NCBI GenBank assembly: GCA_008508345.1 | Contig: QNGE01000926.1 | Location: 31,528 to 95,527, forward strand | DNA: 64,000 nucleotides | Source: Paragonimus westermani | Taxonomy: Eukaryota; Platyhelminthes; Trematoda; Plagiorchiida; Troglotrematidae | Direction of reading: 5' to 3' | Part shown: positions 36,350 through 49,188 of the stretch, one piece after another | How the letters are laid out: each line of letters opens with the position of its first letter | Position numbering within the stretch: position 1 is the first letter of the stretch | Notes under the pieces: model-generated | Told to the model about the DNA's origin: nothing | Databases searched by the model: none | What the model saw: only the letters and a program-made list of their open reading frames with translations | Translations under genes and position numbers: made by a program

Positions 36350-36800
36350 GACTTCTTTGATTTCAACCTGAGGAGAATTCCTAATCGAGAGGTCTTACAA
36401 TGGAGTTAACAGGACAGTTGCTGTGTCTCCTTTCGAAATGGTCGAACCATCTGCTCACAAGCTAAAGTGACTGAGCTTTCACATGTGATAATTCGGTTAT
36501 GCCTAATACGAGGCCAGTGGCGCAGTGATTAACACAGCTTCCTCATGAAAGCGCGGCAAGAGTTCAAGTCCAGTTTATGGTAAGGATGTGCACTACTGGG
36601 GGGCTCGAACAGCTGCGGAACTCTAGTATAGTGCTTCATTTCAAAACAGACAGTCAGTGAGGTTTATGGGAACGTGACAGCCACGATCAACTGAAATCCA
36701 CTTGTGAGAAACCGGTGCATCGACGGGTTTTGGATCGGAAGATTATGATAACTCTCAGTTTGTGGAGCGATGTTCAAACCGTATCTCTACGTTGATTAGT
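36350..36800 (+). mobile_element. tRNA-headed SINE, plus copy
   Basis: The 5' blocks GATTTCAACC, GAGTTAACAGGACAGTTGC and TGTGTCTCCTTTCGAAA precede the best preserved tRNA-like head in the window: GGCCAGTGGCGCAGTGATTA (A box, 36512-36531) and GAGTTCAAGTCC (B box, 36560-36571). Next come the decayed hammerhead position and GTGCTTCATTTC of the body. The downstream blocks (GACAGCCACGATCAACTG, then TTTGTGGAGCGATGTTCAAA near 36760) suggest the tail reaches about 36790, though these could be pieces of two copies. Confidence 0.8.
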
Positions 36801-39800
36801 CAGCTCTTACTTCTTTAATATGACACAGTTTTGTGAAAAGTTTCTTTCACGAAGATGCTGATAAAGAATCCGTTATAACGATCGAAGTCCAAACAAAAAA
36901 GCTGTTTCAGTTATAATTGGCTTGAAGTAATTTTCCCCTCAGTGGAGTTATAATGAACCCAAGACGTCAGTATGTTACCTACACAAAAGAACTCTCACCA
37001 AAACAAAACTGTCAATCCGTGTTAGAGTTGTTCGCCACTCTCTTTGCAAGTACCAATTCGAGCAAAACACTCGTACGGTAATGACGTGGTTTGACGGTTA
37101 ACGTTAGGTCTAGTTCTTTCCCACCCTAACGGGACATTTTACTGTAGTTACAAACACATGAGACACCGGTAGCTCAAAGATGAGCCACGTGTATCGATTC
37201 TCACGAGTTGACTAAGCAATTACCTTAGGGACTGACTATAGGTACATTACATGTCCCATGGAATTTGAAACCAATCTGTGTAAACCGAGCATGTTTATCT
37301 AACTACCGGATTACCGAATTTTTGAAACATCAGTGATGATGAAGGAGTTTAACTGACAAAAACAGACGGATAAAGGAGGTTGCCACTGAAATAAATGATT
37401 TACACATGTTGCAGATAGTTAGAGCGGAGATCTGAAGGACAATAGTGACCTTTGAAATGTAATTATTCAGTCCACTTACCGAAGTTTGAAAAAGGACAAT
37501 TAAATATAACACACATGCAGATGAGTAACCGACGTCCAGACAACAAACAATACACACATGCTGCCCACAGCATCATGCTCACCGAATCTTAGTCAGATTC
37601 AACAAGTACGGGTTTGGTTAGGTTGCATCATTAGCCAACGCCGGAATTGTGGTAATCGATCAGAGTTAGCATAATTGAATGTCTCAGTTCTACCTTGAAA
37701 ACGTGATGAACGATATAAGAGAAGCCTGAGAGCAATTGACTTGATCAAGACAAGGACAATTCTACGGTAAGCGGAGAGTACTGTACACTGTTGTTCTGCT
37801 AGTAGCACACTATGGTCAAAATTTTGTTCCATTATCGTGAGATTACGAACGCACTCATCGCTGATGACAACGTGATCACACTGTTGTCCCCGCTATTGGA
37901 TTTTACTGGGGTGGTTAGATGACAAATGCCTATTTTCAAACTACTTGGCATGCTTGCCAATGAACGAGCTTTTCGCTCACCGTTACCAACGTTCTCTAAC
38001 TGTGATTACCTTTGAAAACGAGATCGTTCTATCCGTTCTCGGGTTAACAGTATTGTACCATCATTACTGCGACTGTGTATTACCAGTACAAGAACTCTGG
38101 AAGTTGCAGTAAACCTGGAGGGTGCGAAAACTCTTCAGAATGAACTAAACAGTCTTTAACCGGTAGTATATAGGTAACCGCTTGTTATTCATCCAGAACA
38201 AGTGTAATGCGAAGCACGTTTGCCCTCGATAATTGTGTTGGTCAGTAACTTGACAGTGCCAGACATAAAATACTCAGGAGCTCTACTAACGACTATTTAA
38301 ATCAATACGTAAGTTTTGCTGCCTTATTCAAAAACAACGTGAATGACGCTGAATATCGCTCAAAAAACTGACGAACATGTTCATCCTTCTCATGTTGTTA
38401 AACTGCCCTACTTGTCCCTGACTAGAAATAATCATACCGGCGAAATGGCATTCCTTAAATGTTTCATTGACAGACTCATTGGGTCACAAAATTTTCTTCA
38501 CGGCAAGAGCAATATCATTCGGTTTCTTCTCAATGCTAGATTATTCAGAAAGAGGTCAGCAAAGTGACTTCAATTGTAACGCCTCAACTGTCACAGGCTA
38601 CCTTCGTCAACGTTCATTGTTAAGCAAAAAACTTTAAATTACTTTGAAAATGTCAAGATTTTTAATTACAATGGTCACCCAGCAACGTCGCGAAGTTTTT
38701 TTTTTCGAACAACCTAATCAGGAATGTATGGAGCACATTATGTTTGAGTATAACCGGGTTCCTTTCAACCGAAGTTTCTGGGTTCATTATGGCCATTGGA
38801 TGGAGAGTATAATGTTAAGTATCAAAGTCAATCGGCTGTGCTGGTCCTTTGAAAAGCGGTCCACTTACGTGAGCAACCGAAATGGTCTCTGCTTTACGAC
38901 AGATCCCCCTTATCAGGGTGTTTCATGACGCATTCGAATTTGAAAAATCTCCATTACAAAATCAGATGTTTTCCCCTAGTCTCTACTATGTTCTGCCAAA
39001 GGTCGTTTCATTTGACTGTAAGTCCGGATACCGTTTTGTGGAAAACATAAAGAGCTCTTCACAAATACGAATTGACCTCATGTGTATGCGAAGATTGGTT
39101 CTTAGTATTAATCTTCTTATTAGAGTTAGTATCGTTGTCTTTCACAATGATTCCTGTCTCATTTTAGCAACTATCCATACACAGATATATCCCAACCCCT
39201 CAGTCGCACAGAGACTGATAGTCAAAGTGATCTGGGGACACTATTCAGATACTCGAGAGAGGTTCATGTTCGAAGTAACAATACGGTGAACCATCACATA
39301 TCCTCGCCAATATGGTATGCTGTTCTCGCTAAAATAATCCCATGTTGTACTGTTTGCGGTGACGCATACATACGAGGTGAAATCGGTGTTATTGTGTGTG
39401 GGTGTGTATTCAAGCTCCAAACATGACCGGATGAATGCATCTTCATGTAAGCAACGTAAACCACCTATCAGACGGTCGAATCTACAGTCAGTTTTTACGA
39501 TGCATACCGACCGCACATGGACTCTGTTTTAACGGAATGAGAAAGTTAGTTTGGTGGGTGCTGGTCATTATGGAGTGGACTAGCAGTAGACTAAGAATCT
39601 ATGCGTAATTCGTGGGGCCAGATCGAATTATTTTTTACAGGAGGGGTTCTTGATCCATATTAGACAGCTTTGTTGGAGAGACTGCAGTACCTAATAATCT
39701 ACTGGGAAACTTCTTCCTGTCAATCAGTAATGAGCACCTTAGGGAAACTGGGGTACCAAAGGAGCATAGTAATATCTAGATAGAATTTCCTTCCAACTGG

Positions 39801-41199
39801 AATCCGTCCGTACGTGAATACAAATTCTCACCTCTGTAAACGTTGTCATTGTCACAGAAGAATCGTAAGACCTCGCATGACGGTGATGTACACGACAGAC
39901 GATCCGCACTATATGCTTCATGGTCACCTGCCTAGCCGCTTGACACAAGCCATCAGCTATGCATATTTATCAGAAGGCGGATTCAGTGTGCTACTATGCA
40001 CGATGCTGACATGTTCCTTTATCCACATTCATTCGGGTTTTTTTTACAAGTTGTTTAACACAGTTGTTCTCTAACCATACAGAACAGGGGATACTTAGTC
40101 AATTACCTTTCTCCTTTCCATACATACATGTGAACCAGCGATTGTTCGGTTCGTATAAGTTGGTTACATTGACGCCACTCTTGTGAATTGCAATCCTTTT
40201 CTTCGATAGAGGGTGAGTGTTCTAGAGGTTGAGTCGCTATTTTTCAATAATGAAACAGAGCTGTGTTTCGGAAATGTGTTTGTTTATCCCGCTTCTGTCA
40301 CTGGTCATTGGGTTTGGGCTTCATATCCCAGTTTGTTTCTTGCCAGCCTGGGAATTGTCCGACTACAAGTTTACCTCGAACAGCTAACACTAGCAGATTT
40401 GGCGCGCACGCGTTGATACCAGCTTTTCCAAATCGTTAGTTCGTTGCACCCCTATAATGATGACTCCAATAGTCTCTTAATTGTTTGATTATCCAACTAT
40501 CTACTCGCCTAATCCACGGGGTTACAATTATGCCCTTCTGAAACCGACACACAAGATTCCTAGTTGAATAAAAGAACCGAGTTGTATGTTCCAGGGCTTG
40601 TCAGAAGGTTCTTCTGGTGTGAATTGACATTGCAACGGCTGGTCAACTAAACTAATCAGGTTCTTTCGCAAAGTAAAGGGAGAAATAGGCGAAGATTCGC
40701 TACAAAACATCCATAATTTTATTCGAAAATCACTGACGAAAATGAAATCTGTAGGTTGATGCGTCTATTTGGATAGTATGGAGTTTTACTGGACTGCGTG
40801 AACGGACAGTACGATCAGTGGAACTGGAGAAATTCTTGGATGTACGCAGATAAGTGTGACCTGCACGATCAGTTATTCTGCGCGTGCTGATGTGACTGGT
40901 TTCATAACGGTCGATTTCTTGAATATCGCAAACTGAGTGACTACTTCTGTTCTCTTCTCTAGTTAGTGGTAAATTGTCGATTTGTGGAAATCTGCCGTTA
41001 GTTTAACTATACTGCAAAACTACGAATCCAGATATTACTCACAAGTTGTTGTGAACTTCTATACTCATAAATATTGCACCATTGACTCTCGGCCGCATTT
41101 TTGCCTACTTCAGCAACGATGTATATAAACGAAAGTCACTGGTATATAAAAGAATTGCGATAAATGACAAGAACCGTTGCTGAGTCATCAAATTGCACA
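36801..41199. other. No gene recognised
   Basis: The longest frames, 94 and 135 codons at 38644-38928 and 38882-39289 (plus), overlap in different frames and show no domain. No repeats or RNA genes were seen. Confidence 0.5.
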
Positions 41200-41563
41200 T
41201 TTTTACACTGTAGCGAAAAGCCGCTCAGTAATCACGGTCTTCATTGTCTAACCAGAGCGTCTTCACACCACGCGCCTACTTGCGTTTGTGAACGGGGATC
41301 CCAGTCCATAACATGGCGACGATTTGCATTCAAATGCCATGTGCAATTCGATCTGGTTTTGTGCGTGTGATTTACGCTTTCTGTAGTGATCGTTTTACTT
41401 GCCACTTCTCGCCCGTTGATCCGATTTCGTTGAGTGATAAATCTTTCGGTCGTCCGTGTTGTCCACAATTCACTCGCTTTGGGTTTTGAACATCTCACCA
41501 ACGCGGTGAGATATTCCACCGAGTGTGGAAATAATCACGCCTCCGATTTGGTTACTCATGACA
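41200..41563 (-). mobile_element. Ty3/gypsy-type LTR (copy C)
   Basis: On the minus strand it starts TGTCATGAGTAACCAAATCG at 41563. It follows copy E block for block: CGGAGGCGTGATTA, GGTGAGATGTTC, CACTCAACGAAATCGG, CACACGCACAAAACC, and a region equivalent to the polyadenylation-like site. It has a single copy of the 173-bp unit, unlike copy B. No pol is attached, so it is probably a solo LTR. The distal end is uncertain by some tens of bases. Confidence 0.75.
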
Positions 41564-43376
41564 GTGGGAAATTCTCGCACCATCACGAATTGCGATCACT
41601 AATTCGGGACCCCTAATCGCAACCTTATTCTCCATAACAAAACGTAGAGTATTACAACTTGCTCGTAACGTTGTGTTATTCCCAATCTGTTTATCAAAAA
41701 CTTGTTCTTCTTCAGGTTCCTCAAACGAAGTTGTAAGGAACACTTTGTAAACAAATTTTTACTACGCTGTTAGTCTCAGTAATCAGTTCGAACTCAGACA
41801 GACTATTTTACCAAGTAGCGCCAGGAAAGTGGTACTGAACGTTTATCAAAATGAGAGGTTGAACTGTGTAATTGGATGTGCGTATAGTCTAAAATCCGAG
41901 GATAGTAACTTCAACAATAACCAGGCTATCCCCGACCAGCGTAGGTTGTCAAAGCACTACGCTGCCCGAATTTATTATGCACTGTCGAACCGCTTGCGCC
42001 AATCACGTTTGCGAGGATTTGGACATAAAATAAGTGTTACGTTCTTCACGATTCCCTCTGTTGTCACCGTTGTTTGCGGAAACAACCGCTGTTTTACTCA
42101 CAGACGATGAACCACAGCTTTAAACGCATCAACATCGCAGTCATTGGTTTTTACTTCTCCGGATGGCGGCGTTTGAATTCAGTGCACGTACTTCCCATCT
42201 CAAACCTGAGGAGTTCAGTGCAATCGACTCCGCTTGTCGACTTCCGTCAGCCCCATCACTTCGACAGTGTTACCAGTTGACCATCATACAGAAATGAACC
42301 CGCAATGCGAAGCGTACCTTCGATTGTGCGGCAGGCGTAACGATATCTCAAAACACGCCAAAAAACTAATAAATGGGGCTCATGCTGACTGGATAACGCA
42401 ATCCACTTTATGCGCTCACTGTTGGATTGGTTGAGAACTAACATTGATATGGGTCATCGAAATCCGTAAAGTAGACGGCAAAACCTTCATCAGACTGATC
42501 TGAACCCAGTTTCGCATCTCACATTGTTTTATTCCTCTTCTCTAGCCCACCAAGTTTTCGCTGTTCCTCGGGCCTTCGGATAGGCACATAATCGACTGCA
42601 GAGTTAAACCTCACACGCTGCCAAAGTTGCACTACAGTTTCTTGGCGCCATCTTGTGCAATAATTTGTACGATTACCAACTGATTATTATGACTAAAGTA
42701 CACTCTTTACAATGCAGCTCCGTCGATCCGCTTGTAATCCAACGCGACGTCCGATCTAACTTGTGTGGTTTTTCATTTGTGTTTCTCTCATCCGCCTGTC
42801 TGTTTTTGGTCTCCATTCCGGTCAGACCACTCTGGGACTGATAGTCATCACTATCCTCTGATAAATTGAACACGCAGTCCGTTCATTTTTCAGTTGACCT
42901 ATATTATTCTGTTTTAGCTGAAACCGAGTTGCGAAAACTCCTGGCTTCGACTGGATTCGAACCACTAAAAGAAACAGCTTGTTCAAACGCTGAGAACCAA
43001 TTGAGATCTACGAAGCCACGCAGTAAGCTCAGAAACTTCACAATTGGATTTAGTTACCCGCCCAACCCACTGTGACATATGGAGTCCAGTGGATCGACTG
43101 CCCAAGTTGATTTCACAAAGTTCGCACAGAAATTCGCGAACCCACTAAGCACTGAAATTGTATTACTTATAAGTAGTGTGGTATATTTCATAATTTCGGA
43201 GGGTTACGAAAAATGTGAAATTCGACTGATCTGTTTTGGTTTCAGTTACAACCGTTCACCTGTCTGGTTTTTTGTCTCGCTCAAGTTGTAGGTTAGTAAA
43301 TAATTTGAGTTCCGCGCTTCTGTTTTCAGGTTGAAACTCGTTATTGTGGCAGATACTCAACAGTCAAAAGAATACT
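41564..43376. other. Unassigned, possibly gypsy 5' part near its end
   Basis: Short frames at 42866-43075 and 43079-43291 (plus) precede the gypsy RT relic and might be eroded gag/protease sequence, but no zinc knuckle or protease motif is readable. A lone GGTTCGAATCC on the minus strand (42952-42962) looks like a tRNA B box without an A box partner. Confidence 0.4.
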
Positions 43377-43572
43377 CATTATGCAAACCAGTGTACTGGA
43401 GAATACCATTCAAATTGATTCCATAAGTGGAAAGGCAGTTAAAGATGTTGGAAAAAAGAATAGTTCAATAGACAAGCAGCCCATTTTCGTTGCCAGTCAT
43501 GCTGACTAATAAAGCGCATGGAACCTACCGAATTTGCGTGGATTTCAGAGAGTTGAACCGAGTGACGATCAA
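43377..43572 (+). pseudogene. Ty3/gypsy reverse transcriptase N-terminal remnant
   Basis: One frame runs CKPVYWRIPF, VERQLKMLEKRIVQ, TSSPFSLPVMLTNKA and HGTYRICVDFRELNRVTIKD, interrupted by two stop codons. This is the fingers region of a gypsy RT. KPxxxRxP lies upstream, then the amphipathic EVxxQLxxMLxxGII helix, then SPxxSPVxLVxKKDGTxRxCVDFRxLNxVTIKDA. The catalytic palm motifs are missing because the frame ends at KDA, where LTR copy D begins in the opposite orientation. A truncated, dead fragment. Confidence 0.92.
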
Positions 43573-43777
43573 AGACGCGCCCCCGATTTGGTTGTCCATC
43601 CTATTTTCCATGCCATGTCTCCTCCGTAGATCCGATCCACTCGAGCTCTGGCTCATCCGGTCGTCCATGCTACCCCCGGTCTGCTTGTTGTGGGATTTTT
43701 GACGTACCTCCCTGTCGCGTTGAGGTATTCCGTGGAGAGTTGAAGTACCCGCAACTCCGATTGGAAAATCCACCACA
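43573..43777 (-). mobile_element. Ty3/gypsy-type LTR fragment (copy D)
   Basis: On the minus strand it starts TGTGGTGGATTTTCCAATCG at 43777. It contains one full 173-bp unit and the start of a second, showing it is of the dimeric type seen in copy B. It is cut off at the RT relic, so only the 5' part of the LTR remains. The LTR orientation is opposite to that of the adjoining RT. Confidence 0.75.
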
Positions 43778-45903
43778 ATTAGGCCTGAACATATTTGCTT
43801 TTGACTTATTCTTAATAGTGACTGTTCTGTGAAAACCAGAACGATAAACATATCGTTTGTGCTTATTTTTTTCAAACTCTGAGCCGTGTGAAGTTTTTCA
43901 TTCAAAGTGTCGGCCAACTTTTATTTTCTTTTTCATCAAACTTTTACACCATAGTCGGTTGAATGTGTTGACCCCCTAGATCAACCAAAACACGACCTAA
44001 AGTGTAACCGTAACCAACTGCATGATATTGACTAAAAGTGCATTCGGAAGTAACGCCAACACCATAACGACAATCCGTTTTGATCAGATTAGGCATGTGA
44101 ATGCTCAGAGGTCAAGGTGGCCAAGTGATGGACCATTGAGAAAGAGAAAACATGTCAGTTGGACATAACTAAAACCACCGTATTGGCCGATTCTCCAGAC
44201 CAGTCAGTCTACCATACAATGGTCATTAAGGTAAACAACACCAACACAACCAGTTACACTTACACTGAAAAAGCCGGACAGGTAAAACGTGCTGGTAGAT
44301 AGTGAGGCGAAGCATACTGCCACACTTGGATACGCAAGACGTAGACCTGCAAAACAATGAACCTTTGGCGGTAGACGTGGTGCACGTCTGACGGGAGATT
44401 TTTCCGACCAAGGTTGTAAGACTGCAGTCAATAACTTCTTCACCAGTCCGACCTTACCACGCGTGCCTAGCAAGCGACACTTATTACTGATGGAGAAACT
44501 AGGTTAGAACCACAAAGAATTCCTGGCAGCCGGTGAAACAGTTTCTTGAAAGGTGCTTCTGTTGAACTGGATTGATTGGTCAACTTCGTACAAAGTATCA
44601 AGATAAATCTGCTGCTTAACTCTTAGCTTTGGATCAGAGCGCACACAGGGTCGTCTGGTTAGGAACCTCTCAAGGTTTGATTCTATATTAAGAATTAGTA
44701 TGGGGTCAACATTGTCGGCAACATGCTGCGGGTGTACAGTAGCCGACGCGCAACTAGAGGGTGGCTAGCGGTTCCCTTGGAAAATCTACTCGACCTAGTG
44801 GTTTGGGTTGCACTAATTTGTTGCCAAGGAGCGTCGGATTCTAAAGTTATTCGACAGCGTGATAAATTTCACCGTGTATGTGCAACCTCTTTTTAATCTT
44901 TGTCAATACTTTCTGATATTTGACCCTGGACAATGAAGTCGAGTTTATTTTCAGAAGGATACTACTGCAACTCATCGTACGAAATCTGTTCGGTAGTGGC
45001 TAAAGTAAACATTCCTTAGAGGTGGATCGATCGACATGAACTTGCTGGTCAGGGTCACCTGACTTGACATTATTTGATATTTTTCTTTAGAATAAACTAT
45101 AGCTCATGTTTTACAGTCCGCAAACCCATTCGAACAGCCGAAAAATGGTCTTATGAAGCTGGTCTTAATCCGGTGTCGCGTCACACGTGGATTTCCTCCT
45201 GTCCCTCAATGCACTAACTGGCCGCTGCTCCTCGGAACTTCCTGTCTACGGATCGGCACTTATACCATTGAATCTCATTCTGTCAAGCTGCCTTTAGCAC
45301 ACCTTCGATACCACTCTGTACTCGCTGTTTAATTTCCATGCGGGTGTCTCATTAGCTAAGATGTAATGAGTTCAGTCTTACATTTCCAACTTAACTGTTC
45401 AGTAAATAGAAAGACCGACTCTTGACCTGTTCGTGTTAGACACAGGCGATTGTGGTATTGTTCAAATCGCCGTAAGATCGCATGAGATAACCGGTGCTGA
45501 TATACTGATCAAAGTTAGCTACGGCAGAGGCACCACATGGCCTCACCAGGAATACACAGACAACAGACGTCGATGCTTCGCAAGCTGGTTCAGGATTGGC
45601 ACACCTACTTCGGGGATGATGGATCTGGGTTTGCGGAAGTTCGAGCGAACAGTTCACTCTGTGTGCCTATGCTTGAGTATGAGTTCCATTTGCAGCGGTA
45701 CACATGTTTTTGGTGCTGGTATCGTTAGCGAGATGAAATTACTCCACACCATTTTGCTGAAGAAACAGAACTGTTTTCAATAACTTCTCACCTTAGGTTA
45801 GTACAGTTATATGTCAAATCGTCTCGTCGACTGAGTGTACGTGTTTGGCCATGGCAATCTCAAGGTGTTAACGAACTGTTTTGAACACACAAATCCGGTT
45901 GAC
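43778..45903. other. No gene recognised
   Basis: Frames of up to 116 codons (45433-45783, plus) show no motif. The minus frame at 44204-44473 (89 codons) is hydrophobic at its end but unrecognised. Confidence 0.5.
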
Positions 45904-46710
45904 TTAATCGGATTGCGACAGGACACGCCAATTGGTCGTTCGTGATGCTGCAGCCGGGGCACGGTAGATGATGCAAAACACCCTACCCGTATCTGTGTAT
46001 CGGTCACAGTCAACCAAGTGGGCCAGAATGGACGAGTTAATATTCCTTGTTATTCTGAAGCGAAGCCACGCTGGGCAGTGTTTACGAATTCTTTCCGATG
46101 AAAGCTTACTGGTGCGACCAATATATACCGAACACCAGGAACAGTGAAATGGATAGATCAAAAATGAGGCCTCAATGTAAGGCATATTATCCTTCAGATT
46201 AAGTGGCACCGTCCGTTTTGAGTGGAACGTTATGACGTGACCTGCAGCGTAATAGGTATTGTCGATCGTACCAGTTAGTTGGCGCGTTATCAGCACGGCT
46301 ACTGCGTCACCTTTGAACGAGAGAATTATACAGATTTTTTCCTATCAACAATGTTTATTGGAGCTTGCATTGGTCTCCCTTGCATGTCTCCGGTAATAAA
46401 TTTCTCGGGATAGACATTACTGGAAAGGATGTCCTGTAACATGCTTAGCTCCAATTCTATTGTATCTTCCGTACAGATTCTTTTTACCCTATTTGACAAG
46501 CAGCGTACAAGGCCTTGTTTCAGACTAATCGGCACATTGCTGTGGAAGTGTAGATATTGTCCGTTTCAACTTTTCTCTTTAGGTACACTCCGCTGTAACG
46601 ATACATCTGATCTGTGCGTTAATGCTACATCCAAAAATGGTATGCGGTTATCAGTTTCTTGTTCCAAAGTGAACACGATGTTCATTTGTTCTCGTCAAGA
46701 TGTCAACCTT
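45904..46710 (-). pseudogene. Penelope-like element: RT C-terminal part plus GIY-YIG endonuclease
   Basis: This is the clearest element in the window. The minus strand reads MNIVFTLEQETDNRIPFLDV (from about 46680), the IxFTxExExxxxLPFLDV block of Penelope-type RT. Next is NGQYLHFHSNVPISLKQGLV, after one stop codon, then RVKRICTEDTIELELSMLQ and a YP(E)xFI block, the conserved thumb. After a stop at about 46326 the endonuclease follows: YPFHCSWCSVYIGRTSKL (about 46090-46160), with the CxxC preceding the YIG and Arg of GIY-YIG nucleases, then RIRKHCPAWL and ILAHLVDCDR, which holds the usual H and D positions. The catalytic Glu after HL is not obvious. The upstream RT palm is missing, so the insertion is 5' truncated, as is usual for these elements. 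Confidence 0.92.
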
Positions 46711-47355
46711 CAGTGTCGGTGAACTCAGATTTAATTTCAACAGGACAATTCTTGGTCAGCGTCGTAGCTACATTTGTCTGTTGACTTATTCATCGTATTG
46801 AGAGCTCAATTGTCCCCGAAACACTTATCAGGTTGAGGTCTAACTCAGCAATGGGACATGACTGTCAACCTCCAGGTGTTCTTGGGACATATACTGAATT
46901 TGTATGCCAAATCCTAGTTGGGCTAGTCATTCAATGTTTACCGATTGTTGGAAGAGGGTGTATCTAGTGTCAGTTCATAAAAAGCAGCCAAGTTTCACAT
47001 GATTTGGTGCAAGCGAAATTTGTTGAGAAACTAATTCCCGCTCAAATGAATACTCAATCGAACAGCATGGATTCCAGTCAACTTGCGTACCACCACCCAC
47101 AGCAAACTCTGGGTGTCTCATGCGTCTAATTCATTTCACTTTGTAAAAGCCTGGTGAAACATTTAAAGCTGTTCTGATATGTTTCTCAGATCATACTAAC
47201 GCGTTTGGAGTCGTCCGATTTCTCAAGGAATCTGAAATGCCAACCTCAGCTCTCAGGTTTATACGTGATCATTTCACGAACCAAAATTAATTGGTCCAAG
47301 TTGATGGTCAAGCCTCATCACCACCTAAGACTGGCAGGAGTGAACTACGAAGTGT
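46711..47355. other. No feature recognised
   Basis: May contain decayed upstream sequence of the adjacent Penelope-like element, but no RT palm motif is readable. Confidence 0.45.
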
Positions 47356-47463
47356 ACTGTTATAACGCGGAACGACCGAGCGAATGCAGTCGAGCTGTAA
47401 CGATCCCTACGAAATTGTTATATCACGGAGAGACCGAGCGAACACAATAATACTGCTGTAACC
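47356..47463. repeat. Imperfect tandem repeat, period about 58 bp
   Basis: GTTATAACGCGGAACGACCG at 47359 and GTTATATCACGGAGAGACCG at 47417 open two related units that both end near CTGTAAC. A partial third unit (CCCCGAACAGCCGATACC) may follow. Confidence 0.6.
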
Positions 47464-48399
47464 CCGAACAGCCGATACCCAATCAGACTATGAAGGAATA
47501 ACTCTGGTCTCCAGAAAGAGAGCTTTTGCTGTCTCAGTTCGGAGCCAAATTTCAAGCGCAGCTCTTGCGTAATTATAGCTCATCAAGCGACCTTGCGAAT
47601 AATGTTCAACGAAGCGCATGAAAAGCGTCTCAGATCACGAACCAGCGATTTAGCGTCCAGTATGTAAATCGGTTCGAGAAATGAAAATGATAGTGCAATA
47701 GTGGGGCGAAAAAGAGGAATTCGAATTTAACAAAGTAATAAATGTTGATTACCGGTTAACTGGACAGTTTCTAGGGTGTTTAACATCCCCAACATGTAAT
47801 CATCTCTCTTTTCTCATTTGCACTTTATATCTCATCCAAGGCAGTTAACGATCATACTTTTGGAATAAAAATTACAGTTGACTTGACGCTAGATACCGGA
47901 CACCTGACTCGATTTCACTCTGCCGCTCTGCCAGAGAGTTTAAAGGAAATATCAGTTTGGTCGAGTTTGTCGTTGAACACGCTCAAGTGTGTAGACATTC
48001 TGCTCTCGTTTTCTTGTACATACTGAACCTCCACCTTGACTACTTTCTGTTCTACAGTCGGATATAATTTGGGATAAAAACATGATCTGGACACTTCATA
48101 ATGTTTTCACCAATGTTCGAAAACTCTCCCTGGTTGTTCAATCTCTGCATTCTCTCTCTCCGGCTGTTTCCCTAGTTTGGTTTCGGGAACTTGGTAACAG
48201 CTGCTAGATCCCTAAAGTATCTATGTTAATGTAATATCACTCCCCCAAACACTTCGCTGGTTTGCTTGATTCTTGCAATTTCACAGCAAGGAAGTCTTTT
48301 CAGAAGACCTCCTACCTCAGCTAACCTAATCCCTTTAGTCTGACTATTTCGAATGTATGTCCACAACCTTTGTTAGGTGCCGGTACAAACAACTGGTTG
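47464..48399. other. No feature recognised
   Basis: No gene, repeat or RNA signature was seen. Confidence 0.5.
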
Positions 48400-48442
48400 C
48401 ACACACACACACACAAACACACACATACACACACATACACAC
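48400..48442. repeat. (CA)n microsatellite
   Basis: CA/AC dinucleotide run with a few interruptions (AAACAC, ATACAC). Confidence 0.97.
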
Positions 48443-49188
48443 TCGGCCTTACTCTTTTTGTGCTGTTCTTTATTCACCATGAATACGATACAAACTCGGC
48501 CTTCCCATTCTTGACTCAATCTACCAAACAAAACCAGTGGATCTTTTCAAGGGTGACATTGACTGTTTTTGTTCGCTAATTTTTTCCTAGTGTCTCACTA
48601 TTGTTATTATCGATATTATTATCGTTAGTACGGTTTCTATTGTTGGTTTGTGACTCGGAAAAACTTATTCAGCGGTCATTCATTTGTCGAATATGTGAAT
48701 AAATGGAAAATCGAAACTTCAGTTCTCGGGATACTTAAAGCGTAGCGTTGACTTGACTTGAGTTGGCGACAAAAATCTGAAGTACTTAGTTAATCTTGTC
48801 CACTTTCCGAATATCGTTGTTTGTTAGTGGATACTATCACGGATAAGATTTCCACTACACTCCCGGTCAGAAATACAACCATTGTGGTCACACAGCGTGA
48901 ACGTGACAAACGTGCCAGAATTCGGAATTCCAGATTTGCCAGGACCCGGTCTACGAGTATGCCACAATAGACCGTCCTTCGTAATTCAACTAAAGGGTTT
49001 CTCCCCCAGAAACTCAGCTCTGTCACCACTGTTGGCAAACGTCCCCAATCGTCCCTCAATTACCATCGAGTTATCATCGAGTTGATAACGGCCTCCCATT
49101 CACGACCAGAGATTCACTTTTCATACCAAGTGGCCTAAACGAAGTCGACACACGCGAGCAAATACTGATCGCTGCACCCAATACTCAA

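Noticed and set aside
38644..39289. Two overlapping plus frames of 94 and 135 codons, one containing FEYNRVPFNRSFW, reminiscent of a gypsy RT block
   Set aside because: The similarity covers only a few residues, no neighbouring RT block follows in any frame, and the frames overlap each other; treated as chance.
42952..42962. GGTTCGAATCC on the minus strand, a perfect tRNA B box
   Set aside because: No A box or acceptor-stem pairing at the right distance, and no SINE body next to it.
47356..47463. Possible satellite array
   Set aside because: Only two to three imperfect units, so a short local duplication is the better description.
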